Positions 26,701 to 33,210 of a stretch of DNA of 35,007 nt are shown one piece after another. Source of the stretch: Pseudomonadota bacterium (GTDB lineage Bacteria > Pseudomonadota > Gammaproteobacteria > Xanthomonadales > Xanthomonadaceae); NCBI GenBank assembly GCA_023430045.1, contig JAEZCF010000111.1:1-35007 (forward strand), read 5' to 3'. Below the pieces are notes generated by a model, which saw only the letters and a list, made by a program, of their open reading frames with translations, was not told where the DNA came from and searched no databases. Each line of letters opens with the position of its first letter. Within the stretch, counting starts at the first letter, position 1. The translations under genes were made by a program, and so were the position numbers.

Positions 26701-27115
26701 CATGCCGGTCACCCTGAAGGATCTCATCGATGGCAGCGCGCGCGTCAGCCTTGCCGATGGACAACCTGCAGCGGCCCTGGCGGACGACGACGCACGTACC
26801 GCGCTGATGCTGCGCCGCAAGCCGATGGAGATCGACATCACGTTGGGCAAAGCGGCCCGGCCAAGCTTCTACACCCTCACAAGTGGTGAGCGCAGCATCG
26901 AGGGCGCAGCCTGGCAGCTTGAGGGCAGGCGGGGATCGGGGGAATGGCAGCGGATGGATTCACGCCAGGGTGAAGCGTTCCGCTGGGAACATCAGACGCG
27001 GCCGTTCCGGATCGAGCAGCCGGGGGAATTCGACCAGTACCGGCTGCGGTTCCTGTCTCCGGGGCGGATGGAAATCGCGGAGCTGGAACTGCTCGTTCCG
27101 CACACGCCGCAGTAA
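23762..27115 (+). CDS. GH92 exo-alpha-mannosidase with extra N- and C-terminal domains
   Basis: Secreted calcium-dependent alpha-mannosidase of 1117 aa; common GH92 enzymes are about 750. A Sec signal (RLAVVCATVLGLLPWSVVA) is followed by an extra beta-rich domain at about 32-215 that I do not recognise. The GH92 module follows: TPATDASTLSWLYAWSEHN, then WDTFRTVWPAYGLL, GGWVARWSSPGYADLMVGTS, HSNQPAHHIPWMY, and GDEDNGEMSAWY, with Asp866 and Asp868 at the family's expected catalytic-base positions. Residues from about 990 resemble a discoidin/CBM32-like sandwich. The ATG at 23762 overlaps the EEP stop (ATGA), so translation is coupled. Likely substrates are N-glycan or yeast-type alpha-mannan; linkage specificity cannot be read from the sequence. 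Confidence 0.93.
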   Translation: MTRAVSQPSARLAVVCATVLGLLPWSVVASPTHGFATSFEDGEPTPVEAAEGGLQLRRGGGPEAPYAARPGVGVSGLHALQYSGSGVRRLFAVDVPISADTELSWSVLPEIVGEDTVASTYASLDAVLDDGSRLSAHAVRDQHGIALGAAAQGGSKTLYPQQWAYKRVRLGDVPGLRGRRVVALELEVQPGQGTQARGWLDDIHLQDVGQPAARRRPTDWVVTTRGTQSNGRFSRGNNIPAVAVPHGFNFWTPATDASTLSWLYAWSEHNGADNRPRLQAFSLSHQPSPWMGDRQTFQVLPSSARGVPEAGRVARSLAFSRSDESARAHEYRVRFDGGITAAMAPTDHAAVFAFGFPASGDANLLFDNVDERGGLTLDAATQTLSGYTDVRSGLSSGATRMFVHATFDQPWQRSGMIDTGRPTGYIKFASGTRAVTMRIATSLISLDQARHNLALEVAQADTVETVAERARSQWDALLGRITVEGASDEQRTTLYSNLYRMFLYPNSGSENAGTVAAPDWRYASQNSAASDNAQGNTTRSFASIRDGRVQVNNGFWDTFRTVWPAYGLLAPDRAGGFIDGFLEQYRAGGWVARWSSPGYADLMVGTSSDVAFADAWAKGIGGFDPALAYEAALRNATVVPPDRHVGRKGMARSTFQGYVSTEVDGGMSWTLESALNDFGIAELAAGLAAQAPTAAERRRYAEEADYFRYRAAGYASLFDRRIGFFQGRDGDGNWRVAPDDYDPRIWDRDYTESNGWTFAFTAPHDGAGLAALHGGTEALAARLDRFFSTPETADVRLSGARGYLIHEMTEARDVRMGMYAHSNQPAHHIPWMYLHAGQPWKTQRIVRETLARLYLGSEIGQGYAGDEDNGEMSAWYVLAAMGLYPLRMGSPDYVIGSPLFPRMKLELPGGRTLDVRAQGNSPENVYVQSLRVNGRPWTKSWIPHRVLADGATLEFVMGPKPSAWGSRPQDAPPSLTPTGSMPVTLKDLIDGSARVSLADGQPAAALADDDARTALMLRRKPMEIDITLGKAARPSFYTLTSGERSIEGAAWQLEGRRGSGEWQRMDSRQGEAFRWEHQTRPFRIEQPGEFDQYRLRFLSPGRMEIAELELLVPHTPQ

Positions 27116-27442
27116 GGGCGGGCTCCGCCCGAGCGGGCGGGGCAGGGCATCGCTGCGGCTTTTATGAAAGCCGCAGCGTGCCTGACTGACCATCATCGCT
27201 GTTGGACTGGACGTACACCGGCAAGGCCAGGATCGCGGCGGCGCCGGCTTTGCTGCCCGGCGCGGCCACTTTGGCCGGTGGCAGGCCACAGACCCCAGGA
27301 TTGGACATTTCCAGAGCACGCGTGACGTATTCGAGCGTGCATGAAACGCCTGAGCGTGCTGAAAACGACGGCAAGTGTCGCGCGGGGTTTTTTCGCCTGC
27401 CTTGGCACGTGTTATCTGGGATAGTGGTTTCAGACCCGTCCT
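27116..27442. other. 327-bp gap with terminator hairpin, otherwise no gene seen
   Basis: The first 65 bases hold a GC-rich inverted repeat (GGGCGG-GCT-CCGCCC, 27117-27131) and the strong hairpin listed separately. The rest has no convincing coding frame on either strand and no SMAG head. A short T-rich run near 27388-27393 follows only a weak stem. A promoter for the next gene is presumably here, but I could not find a convincing one. Confidence 0.5.
27151..27178 (+). terminator. Terminator-like hairpin after the GH92 gene
   Basis: A perfect 12-bp stem (CGCTGCGGCTTT/AAAGCCGCAGCG) with loop TATG lies 35 bases after the alpha-mannosidase stop. No T-run follows, so termination may be weak or factor-assisted, but stem strength and position mark it as the end of the glycan operon. 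Confidence 0.65.
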
Positions 27443-27976
27443 ATGGTGCATTCCATGAGAAAGCTGTTCATCGTCCGCGAGGGGCCCGCACAGCCGGCAA
27501 GAAGCGATGATGGCCGGCGGCCGCGTGCGGTTGGGGTATATCGGTCGCGCGCGGTCCAGGCGTGCAGGATTTATGAGCGCGATGGCCGGGCCATGGAGCG
27601 GGTCGGCAGCTGGCTGCACCAGCCGGCGGGTCTGCCGATGGCACGGGACATCCTGGGGCAGTACTTCATGGAAGTGTGGCTGGACAACCGCGAGCGCATC
27701 CTGAAGCTACACCGGCACGCCGAAGGCCTCCACGATGCATGTGATGGCGAGTGCGGCGAACAGCCGGGCCATGCAGGGGTGGCACAGGCGGGGGAATGGC
27801 AGCGGCTACGCCACGTCCTGCAGCATCTGGTGGAATGCCAACGGGTGCTGCTTGGATCGCAGGCGCAGGCCACGCCGGTTGCGCTGCGCCGACGTGCGTT
27901 GAAGCGCATGCGCGCGTTGCTGGCCGATGACGCAATGCAGGTAGAGCGGGGCTCTGCCCCGCTGAATGTCTGGTAG
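27443..27976 (+). CDS. Hypothetical protein whose C-terminus is encoded by a SMAG repeat
   Basis: Unrecognised protein of up to 177 aa with good GC bias at third codon positions; a second ATG at 27455 is an equally possible start, and neither has a clear ribosome-binding site. It is basic and arginine-rich, with no signal peptide or membrane segment, and a leucine/arginine-rich, probably helical carboxyl half (WQRLRHVLQHLVECQRVLLG). The repeat at 27941-27963 is read through in frame as VERGSAP plus Leu, because its GTAG falls out of register. The GTAG head of the next repeat (27973) then provides the TAG stop. The last eleven residues are therefore probably repeat-derived. No known function. 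Confidence 0.6.
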   Translation: MVHSMRKLFIVREGPAQPARSDDGRRPRAVGVYRSRAVQACRIYERDGRAMERVGSWLHQPAGLPMARDILGQYFMEVWLDNRERILKLHRHAEGLHDACDGECGEQPGHAGVAQAGEWQRLRHVLQHLVECQRVLLGSQAQATPVALRRRALKRMRALLADDAMQVERGSAPLNVW

Positions 27977-28154
27977 AGCGGGGCTCTGCCCCGCTGCGCG
28001 GCAATGCCCAGCCGGGCAGAGCCCGGCTCTACGTGACGCATGCCTGGTAGAGCGGGGCTCTGCCCCGCTGCGCGGTAATGCCCCAGCCGGGCAGAGCCCG
28101 GCTCTACGTGATGCGTGTCGGGTCATGCTCCAGCCGGGCAGAGCCCGGCTCTAC
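27941..28154. repeat. SMAG cluster: six copies, two as head-to-head composites
   Basis: Copies lie at 27941-27963, 27973-27995 and 28047-28069 on the plus strand (GTAGAGCGGGGC, then TCTGCCCCGCT), and at 28010-28032, 28085-28107 and 28132-28154 on the minus strand (GTAGAGCCGGGC, then TCTGCCCGGCT). The pairs 27973-28032 and 28047-28107 are nearly identical composites of about 60 bp, each a C/G-variant plus copy, a short GCGCGG-containing linker and an inverted copy. They separate convergent genes and supply the stop codons on both sides. Confidence 0.93.
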
Positions 28155-29071
28155 TCGCCGGGCTTGGCGGCGGCGGTGGGTGCTTTGCTTGCCGCGCGGC
28201 GGGAAAGCACGGCTTCACGGTGTGCGATGTACGCATTGGAACCGAGGATGATCAGCGCGCCTATCACCGTCCAGCGGTCCAGCGCTTCGCCAAACAGCAG
28301 CCAGGCGAACACACTCACCAGCGGCAGTTGCATGAAACTGATCGGCGTCAGCGCGGAGACCTCGCCCAGCCGCAGCGCGCGCGTCCACAGCAACTGACCC
28401 AGCGTACCCATCACGCCGGTGGCCACCAGCCACAGCCAGGCGATGCCGCTCGGCCATACCCAGGCGAACAACGCCGGCACCAGCGACAACGGCACCCAGA
28501 ACACATACGTGTAGAACACCACGGTGTCGGCACTGTCCACACGGGTGAGCTGCTTGATCTGGATGGCCACCAGCGAGCTCAGCACGGCGGCGGCCACCGC
28601 CACCAGGCTGCCCGGCGTGAAGCCCGAAGCACCCGGACGAACGATCACCAGCACGCCGATGAAGCCGATCACCACCGCCGCCCAGCGACGCGCGCGCACC
28701 GTCTCGCCCAGCCACAGCACCGCGGCGATGGTCACGAACAACGGCGTGGAATAGGACAGCGAAACCGCCTGCGCCATCGGTAGGTGGCCCAGGGCCCAGA
28801 AGCCGCACAGCATCGATGCCAGGCCGATGGCACTGCGCAGCAGGTAGCGCGGCAGCTGCTGCGTCTTCAACGGCGCACGTCCCGGGCGTAGCAGCATCGG
28901 CAGCAGCGCCAGCAGCCCGAACGCATTGCGGAAGAACGCGACTTCCGGCGTCGGCACGTAGGCGGTCGCATAACGGATGGCCAGCGCCATCATGCCGAAG
29001 GCCAGTGTGCTGCCCAGCATCAGCCACGCCGCCCGCATCGGGGGCGGGCCGGGAATCGCAGCCACCGGCAT
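28151..29071 (-). CDS. EamA/DMT-family inner-membrane transporter
   Basis: Drug/metabolite-type transporter of 306 aa with about ten hydrophobic helices in two EamA repeats. The first is near residues 13-140 (WLMLGSTLAFGMMALAIRYA and GLASMLCGFWALGHLPMAQA), the second near 155-285 (LVAVAAAVLSSLVAIQIKQL and GVMGTLGQLLWTRALRLGEV). The ATG at 29071 overlaps the murB stop as TGATG, so translation is probably coupled; Met12 is an alternative start. Substrate unknown; many relatives export amino acids or metabolites. The tail is alanine- and lysine-rich, and the TAG stop is supplied by a SMAG repeat at 28132-28154. Confidence 0.9.
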   Translation of the reverse strand: MPVAAIPGPPPMRAAWLMLGSTLAFGMMALAIRYATAYVPTPEVAFFRNAFGLLALLPMLLRPGRAPLKTQQLPRYLLRSAIGLASMLCGFWALGHLPMAQAVSLSYSTPLFVTIAAVLWLGETVRARRWAAVVIGFIGVLVIVRPGASGFTPGSLVAVAAAVLSSLVAIQIKQLTRVDSADTVVFYTYVFWVPLSLVPALFAWVWPSGIAWLWLVATGVMGTLGQLLWTRALRLGEVSALTPISFMQLPLVSVFAWLLFGEALDRWTVIGALIILGSNAYIAHREAVLSRRAASKAPTAAAKPGE

Positions 29072-30114
29072 CACCACTGTGCGCCGATCAGCCGCGGCTC
29101 CGGTTCGATCGCCACGGCGAATTTTTCCAGTACCGATGCGGAAATGCGGCGGGCCAGGTCCAGCAGCTCGGCACCAGTGGCGTTGCCGTGGTTGACCAGA
29201 ACCAGCGCATGGTTCGGCGCCACCCCGGCATCGCCATCGCGGAAGCCCTTCCAGCCGCACTGCTCGATCATCCACGCCGCCGACACCTTGCGCAGGGCGT
29301 CGTTGTCGGCGGGAAACACCGGCAGTTCCGGGAAGCGCTGCTGCAGTACATCCACCTGGTCCAGGGTGAGGATCGGGTTCTTGAAGAAGCTGCCGGCGTT
29401 GCCCAGCGCATCCGGATCCGGCAGCTTGCGCCGGCGGATGGCGATCACCGCATTGGCCACGTCCACCGCCGTGGGCAGCTCCACGCCCTGCGCCTCCAAC
29501 TCCTCGCGGATACCTGCGTATTCCATGCGCAGGTCATGCAGCAATGGCAGCCGCAGCTCGATGGCAGCGATCAGGTAACGGTCCGGCTGCTGCTTGAAGA
29601 CGCTGTCGCGGTATGCGAACGCGCACTGCTCGTTGTCCAGTCGCACCCAGGCGTTTTCGTGGCGGTCCCAGGCTTCCACCGTCTGCACGAACTCGCCGAC
29701 CTGTGCGCCATACGCGCCGATGTTCTGGATCGGCGCCGCGCCTGCGGTACCGGGAATCCATGCCAGATTTTCCAGGCCGGAAAGACCCTGCTGCAGTGAC
29801 CAGGCCACCAATCCGTGCCAGTTCGCGCCAGCGCCGGCACGTACGATGGCATGGTCGGCGCGATGTTCCAGGATGCCGACGTCGCGGTTGGCGAACACCA
29901 GTACGGTGCCGGGCACATCGTCCACCAGCAGCACGTTGCTGCCGCTGCCAAGCACCAGCAGTGGGCCGCCGGTGGCCTCCAGCAGGGCAAGGGCATCGGG
30001 CAGGGCGGCAGCCGCGTGCAGTTCCAGCAGGCGTTCGGCGCGTGCCTGCACATGGAACGTGTTGAGTTCGTGCAGGGAGGCGTTTTCAGTAAGGCTCCAG
30101 GCCATGGCGGACAT
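29071..30114 (-). CDS. murB: UDP-N-acetylenolpyruvoylglucosamine reductase
   Basis: Cytoplasmic FAD enzyme that reduces UDP-GlcNAc-enolpyruvate to UDP-MurNAc with NADPH, an early step of peptidoglycan synthesis. It has 347 aa and is the type I (E. coli-like) form. NTFHVQA at 18-24, LGSGSNVLL (55-63) and GTAGAAPIQNIGAYG (122-136) contact FAD. FAYRDSVFK holds the type I tyrosine loop, and Ser242 in NAGSFFKNP is the proton donor. The ATG at 30114 overlaps the pyrD stop as TGATG. Pairing with pyrD rather than birA is a feature of this genomic neighbourhood. Confidence 0.96.
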   Translation of the reverse strand: MSAMAWSLTENASLHELNTFHVQARAERLLELHAAAALPDALALLEATGGPLLVLGSGSNVLLVDDVPGTVLVFANRDVGILEHRADHAIVRAGAGANWHGLVAWSLQQGLSGLENLAWIPGTAGAAPIQNIGAYGAQVGEFVQTVEAWDRHENAWVRLDNEQCAFAYRDSVFKQQPDRYLIAAIELRLPLLHDLRMEYAGIREELEAQGVELPTAVDVANAVIAIRRRKLPDPDALGNAGSFFKNPILTLDQVDVLQQRFPELPVFPADNDALRKVSAAWMIEQCGWKGFRDGDAGVAPNHALVLVNHGNATGAELLDLARRISASVLEKFAVAIEPEPRLIGAQW

Positions 30115-31169
30115 CACAGGGCCCCCACCGCGCCGCGGCTGGGCGCTTCGCGGCGACGACGGATGGCCTCCACGCACTCGGACACCAGCACCGGTCCGCG
30201 GAAAATCAGGCCGCTATAGCACTGCACCAGCGCGGCACCGGCTGCCATCTTGGCCACCGCATCCGCACCGGAGGTGATGCCGCCCACGCCTACCAGCGGC
30301 ATGCTTTCCGGCAAGCGCGCACGCAGCCGGCGCAGCACCAGCGTGGACTGTTCCAGCAATGGCGCGCCGGACAGGCCGCCGGCTTCGTTGGCAAGCCGGT
30401 CGCCGGCGATGGCACTGCGGTCGATGGTGGTATTGGTGGCGATCACGCCGTCCACATGGAGCTCGGCCAATACCCGCGCGGCGGCATCGATGTCGCGTTC
30501 GTTCAGATCCGGCGCCACCTTCACCAGCATCGGCACGCGGCGGCCATGCTGGCCGGACAACTGCTCCTGGCGCTCGCGCAGCCCGCCGATCAGCTGGCGC
30601 AGAGCGTTTTCTTCCTGCAGTTCGCGCAGGCCCGCGGTATTGGGCGATGAAATGTTGACGGTGATGTAATCGGCCAGCGGATACACCTTGTCCAGGCAGG
30701 CCAGATAATCATCCAGCGCCTGCTCGTTGGGGGTGTCCTTGTTCTTGCCGATGTTGATGCCGAGCAGGCCACGCCGGTTGCGCGCGCGTTCCACGTTGCG
30801 CACCAGCGCATCCACGCCGTCGTTGTTGAAACCCATGCGGTTGATGATGGCGCGGTGCGCGGGCAGCCGGAACAGGCGCGGTTTCGGATTGCCGGACTGC
30901 GGGCGCGGGGTGATCGTGCCGATTTCCACCGAACCGAAACCCAGCGCGAACAGTGCGTCTATATGGTCGCCATTCTTGTCCAGCCCGGCGGCCAGGCCGA
31001 CCGGGTTGGGAAACTGCAGGCCGAACACCGTGGTGGGCAGCGGCGTGGTGCGCGGCACCAGCAGCGGCGTGGTGCCCATGCGCCAGGCAGTATCCAGCGC
31101 CGCCAGGCCCAGGCCATGGGCGCGTTCGGCATCCAGCGAAAAGAGAAAGGGGCGTGCAAACGAGTACAT
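30114..31169 (-). CDS. pyrD: Dihydroorotate dehydrogenase (quinone), class 2
   Basis: Inner-membrane-associated FMN enzyme oxidising dihydroorotate to orotate with quinone as acceptor, fourth step of pyrimidine synthesis. It has 351 aa. The amino-terminal membrane helix region (MYSFARPFLFSLDAERAHGL) marks class 2. FPNPVGLAAGLDKNG, VEIGTITPRPQSGNPKPRLF and NRMGFNNDG follow. Ser175 in NISSPNTAGLR is the catalytic base at the same number as in E. coli. The start at 31169 lies 7 bases after the methyltransferase stop, and the stop overlaps murB. Start choice is confirmed by the class 2 amino terminus. Confidence 0.97.
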   Translation of the reverse strand: MYSFARPFLFSLDAERAHGLGLAALDTAWRMGTTPLLVPRTTPLPTTVFGLQFPNPVGLAAGLDKNGDHIDALFALGFGSVEIGTITPRPQSGNPKPRLFRLPAHRAIINRMGFNNDGVDALVRNVERARNRRGLLGINIGKNKDTPNEQALDDYLACLDKVYPLADYITVNISSPNTAGLRELQEENALRQLIGGLRERQEQLSGQHGRRVPMLVKVAPDLNERDIDAAARVLAELHVDGVIATNTTIDRSAIAGDRLANEAGGLSGAPLLEQSTLVLRRLRARLPESMPLVGVGGITSGADAVAKMAAGAALVQCYSGLIFRGPVLVSECVEAIRRRREAPSRGAVGAL

Positions 31170-31176
31170 GGGCAGA

Positions 31177-31947
31177 TCAGTCCAGCGTGCCAAGGAAGGC
31201 ACGGGTTTGGTATTCAAAGGCGACCCGGCCGTCGATGGCGTGGGTGTCGAACAGGGTGCGCAGCGCGGCCAGCATCGGCTCGTGCTTCGGCTGGCCGGCA
31301 ACCGGCGCATACGAGGAAGACAGCAGGCGGCCGCGCAGCGAATCGAAATCCAGCATCTGCACGTTCGGGAAATGGCCGATGGCCTGCAGCCCACCGGCGA
31401 ACCAGTCGCGCATCTGCGCGTCATCCTGGTAGCGCTCGGCCACCGCGCTGTAATCGGTGCCGAACTCCAGCAGCAGCTGTTCGTACCCGCGCAGGAACGG
31501 CGATGCATCCAGCAGGCGCGAATTCCAGTAGACCAGCACGTGCCCACCCGGTATCAGGATGCGCTGCCATTCGCGGCGCACCGCGGCGGTATCGAACCAG
31601 TGGAAGGCCTGCGCGGCGCTGACCAGCTCCACGCTGGCATCGGCCAGGCCGGTGGCCTCGGCGGTGCCGTTCACCGCCCGGAAATCCGGGTAGTCGCCCG
31701 AAAGCCAGTGTTCGGCGGCGGCGCGCATGTCCGCGTTGGGTTCCACTGCGGTCAGCGGGTGGCCGGCGGCCAGCAGGAACTGGCTGGAAATACCGGTGCC
31801 GGCGCCGATGTCAGCCACCCGCGCACCGCGCGCGACGTGCTGCTCGTCATGCAGCCACTGCAACAGGGCGGGCGGATAACCGGGCCGGTATCGCACGTAA
31901 TCCTGCACGCGGTTGGAGAACCGGGCGGCGGAATCCGGTGTGCTCAT
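31177..31947 (-). CDS. Class I SAM-dependent methyltransferase
   Basis: Cytoplasmic methyltransferase of 256 aa of the UbiE/SmtA-like type. Motif I is VADIGAGTGISSQFLL, with the acidic end of strand two in LTAVEPNADMR. AQAFHWFD and GGHVLVYWNS are typical of the subgroup annotated simply as class I methyltransferase. The ATG at 31947 has GAGG five bases upstream; a GTG two codons earlier is less likely. The upstream gene's stop codon lies in this ribosome-binding site, and pyrD follows after 7 bases, so the three probably share a transcript. Acceptor substrate unknown. Confidence 0.9.
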   Translation of the reverse strand: MSTPDSAARFSNRVQDYVRYRPGYPPALLQWLHDEQHVARGARVADIGAGTGISSQFLLAAGHPLTAVEPNADMRAAAEHWLSGDYPDFRAVNGTAEATGLADASVELVSAAQAFHWFDTAAVRREWQRILIPGGHVLVYWNSRLLDASPFLRGYEQLLLEFGTDYSAVAERYQDDAQMRDWFAGGLQAIGHFPNVQMLDFDSLRGRLLSSSYAPVAGQPKHEPMLAALRTLFDTHAIDGRVAFEYQTRAFLGTLD

Positions 31948-31954
31948 GCGCACC

Positions 31955-32239
31955 TCACGCTGTCACGTGGGCCAGCCAGGCCAGGCCACCGAAGAAGACG
32001 AGGAGGGTGCCGATGGCGAGGATCGCGACCACCACGTTCGTCCAGCCCAGGATCAGCCCGGCCACGGCCAGGCCATCGCCTTCCAGTTCCAGCGGCCGGC
32101 GACGGATCTCCGTGCGGGCCATATGGCCGGTGATGATGGCGACCAGGCTGCCAAGGATGGGCAGGATGGTCCAGCTGCAGATGCCCATGACCAGGCTGAC
32201 CACGGCCAGCCCGCTGGTTTGACGGCTCGGTATGCTCAT
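31955..32239 (-). CDS. Small membrane protein, DUF4190-like
   Basis: Protein of 94 aa with two or more hydrophobic segments (GLAVVSLVMGICSWTILPIL and VAGLILGWTNVVVAILAIGT). GHMAR and the repeat-like pattern SGLAVVSLVMGICSW/DGLAVAGLILGWTNV match DUF4190. These proteins sit in the inner membrane and have no assigned function. The ATG at 32239 follows GGGAG at about eight bases; a GTG 27 bases earlier has no such site. It lies 46 bases downstream of the broken SDR gene and directly before the methyltransferase. Confidence 0.8.
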   Translation of the reverse strand: MSIPSRQTSGLAVVSLVMGICSWTILPILGSLVAIITGHMARTEIRRRPLELEGDGLAVAGLILGWTNVVVAILAIGTLLVFFGGLAWLAHVTA

Positions 32240-32285
32240 GCGGGATCTCCCTGATGACCGCCCCATGATAGAGGCTGTGCACCGG

Positions 32286-33044
32286 TTAGCCCATCAGTAC
32301 CTGGCCGCCATCCACGTTGAGCACCTGCCCGGTGATCCAGCGGGCCAGCGGCGAACACAGGAACAGCGCGGCATCGGCCACCTCCTGCGGCTCGCCGAAG
32401 CGGCCGAACGGAATCTTCGCCAGGGTGCCGTGGTACAGCGCGGGATCCTCCGTGCGGCGACGGTCCCACAGGCCGTCGGCGAACGTAATGGAGCCGGGGG
32501 CGATGGCGTTCACGCGGATGCGCTGCGGTGCCAAGGCCAGCGCCTGGCTGGTGGTGTAATGCGAAAGCGCGGCCTTGGCAGCGGCGTACGGTGCGCCACC
32601 GGGACGCGGCTGCTGCGCGGCGATGGAGGACAGGTTGAGGATGCAGGCATCGCTGGCGGCACGTAGCCAGGGCAGGGCCAGCCGCGAGGCACGCACGGCT
32701 GCCATCAGGTCTATCTGCAGGCTGGCCGCCCAGCCGTCTTCATCGTCGGCCATGCCATAGCCGGTGGCATTGTTGACCAGCACATCGATGCCGCCGAGGG
32801 CATCGGTCGCCGTGCGGATCCAGGCATGGATCTGGTCGATATCGGAAAGGTCGGCGACAACCGTGTGCAGCGGCGTGCCCTGTGCGTTGGCATCCGCACG
32901 CAGTGCAGCCAGGCCCGCCTAGCCGCGCGCGCACACCGACACCGTCGCGCCAGCGCGGGCGAAGGCCAGCGCCATGCATCGGCCGATGCCCCGGGAGCCG
33001 CCGGCGATGAGCACGCGGCGGCCGGTGAAATCGAATGTGGTCAT
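32286..33044 (-). pseudogene. SDR-family oxidoreductase interrupted by an in-frame TAG at codon 42
   Basis: Short-chain dehydrogenase reading frame of 252 codons with one stop. Before it: MTTFDFTGRRVLIAGGSRGI (with GIGR) and VSVCARG; after it, in the same frame: AGLAALRADANAQ, DVLVNNATGYG, NLSSIAAQQ, the YAAAK catalytic pair, and a carboxyl end WITGQVLNVDGGQ. The TAG occupies 32921-32919 and replaces what is normally a Glu or Gln codon at this point, so one base change (CAG or GAG to TAG) would explain it. Everything else looks intact, which means a very recent mutation or a base-calling error near the GC-rich context. A SMAG composite starts only 12 bases upstream of the ATG. Confidence 0.85.
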
Positions 33045-33055
33045 GACACGCTCTG

Positions 33056-33116
33056 GTAGAGCGGGGCTCTGCCCCGCTGCGCGGTGATGCCTCAGCCGGG
33101 CAGAGCCCGGCTCTAC
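33056..33116. repeat. SMAG head-to-head composite
   Basis: A plus copy at 33056-33078 and an inverted copy at 33094-33116 are joined by a GCGCGG-containing linker. It is nearly identical to the composites at 27973-28032 and 28047-28107, 5 kb away, so the composite appears to be the mobile unit. It lies just upstream of the broken SDR gene and would be within any transcript entering it from the dehydrogenase gene. Confidence 0.9.
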
Positions 33117-33148
33117 GTGGCCCTGAAGTCGGGGTTGCCGAGGCGTCA

Positions 33149-33203
33149 TGCCGATCATGGATCGGCACTACCACGCTCCGGTAGAGCCGACCCATGGTCG
33201 GCT
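33149..33203. repeat. Two SMAG variants with GATC/CATG cores, back to back
   Basis: An inverted copy at 33149-33171 (minus strand GTAGTGCCGATC, then CATGATCGGCA) and a plus copy at 33181-33203 (GTAGAGCCGACC, then CATGGTCGGCT). They keep the GTAG head but have a different stem from the CTCTGCCC type. They lie 8 bases beyond the ALDH7 stop codon and may act as its 3' hairpin. Confidence 0.85.
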
Positions 33204-33210
33204 GCACCCA

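Noticed and set aside
27388..27393. Run of six T as an intrinsic terminator
   Set aside because: The only stem before it is a weak CGAC/GTCG pairing separated by G-rich sequence.
27571..28126. Minus-strand frames across the SMAG cluster at 27.9 kb
   Set aside because: They contain repeated translated SMAG peptides (RAGLCPA/EPGSARL types), as expected from repeats read as codons, with no family motif.
31170..31547. Upstream extension of the pyrD frame to 477 codons
   Set aside because: The extension lies within the methyltransferase gene, and class 2 dihydroorotate dehydrogenases begin at the MYSFARPFLF position.
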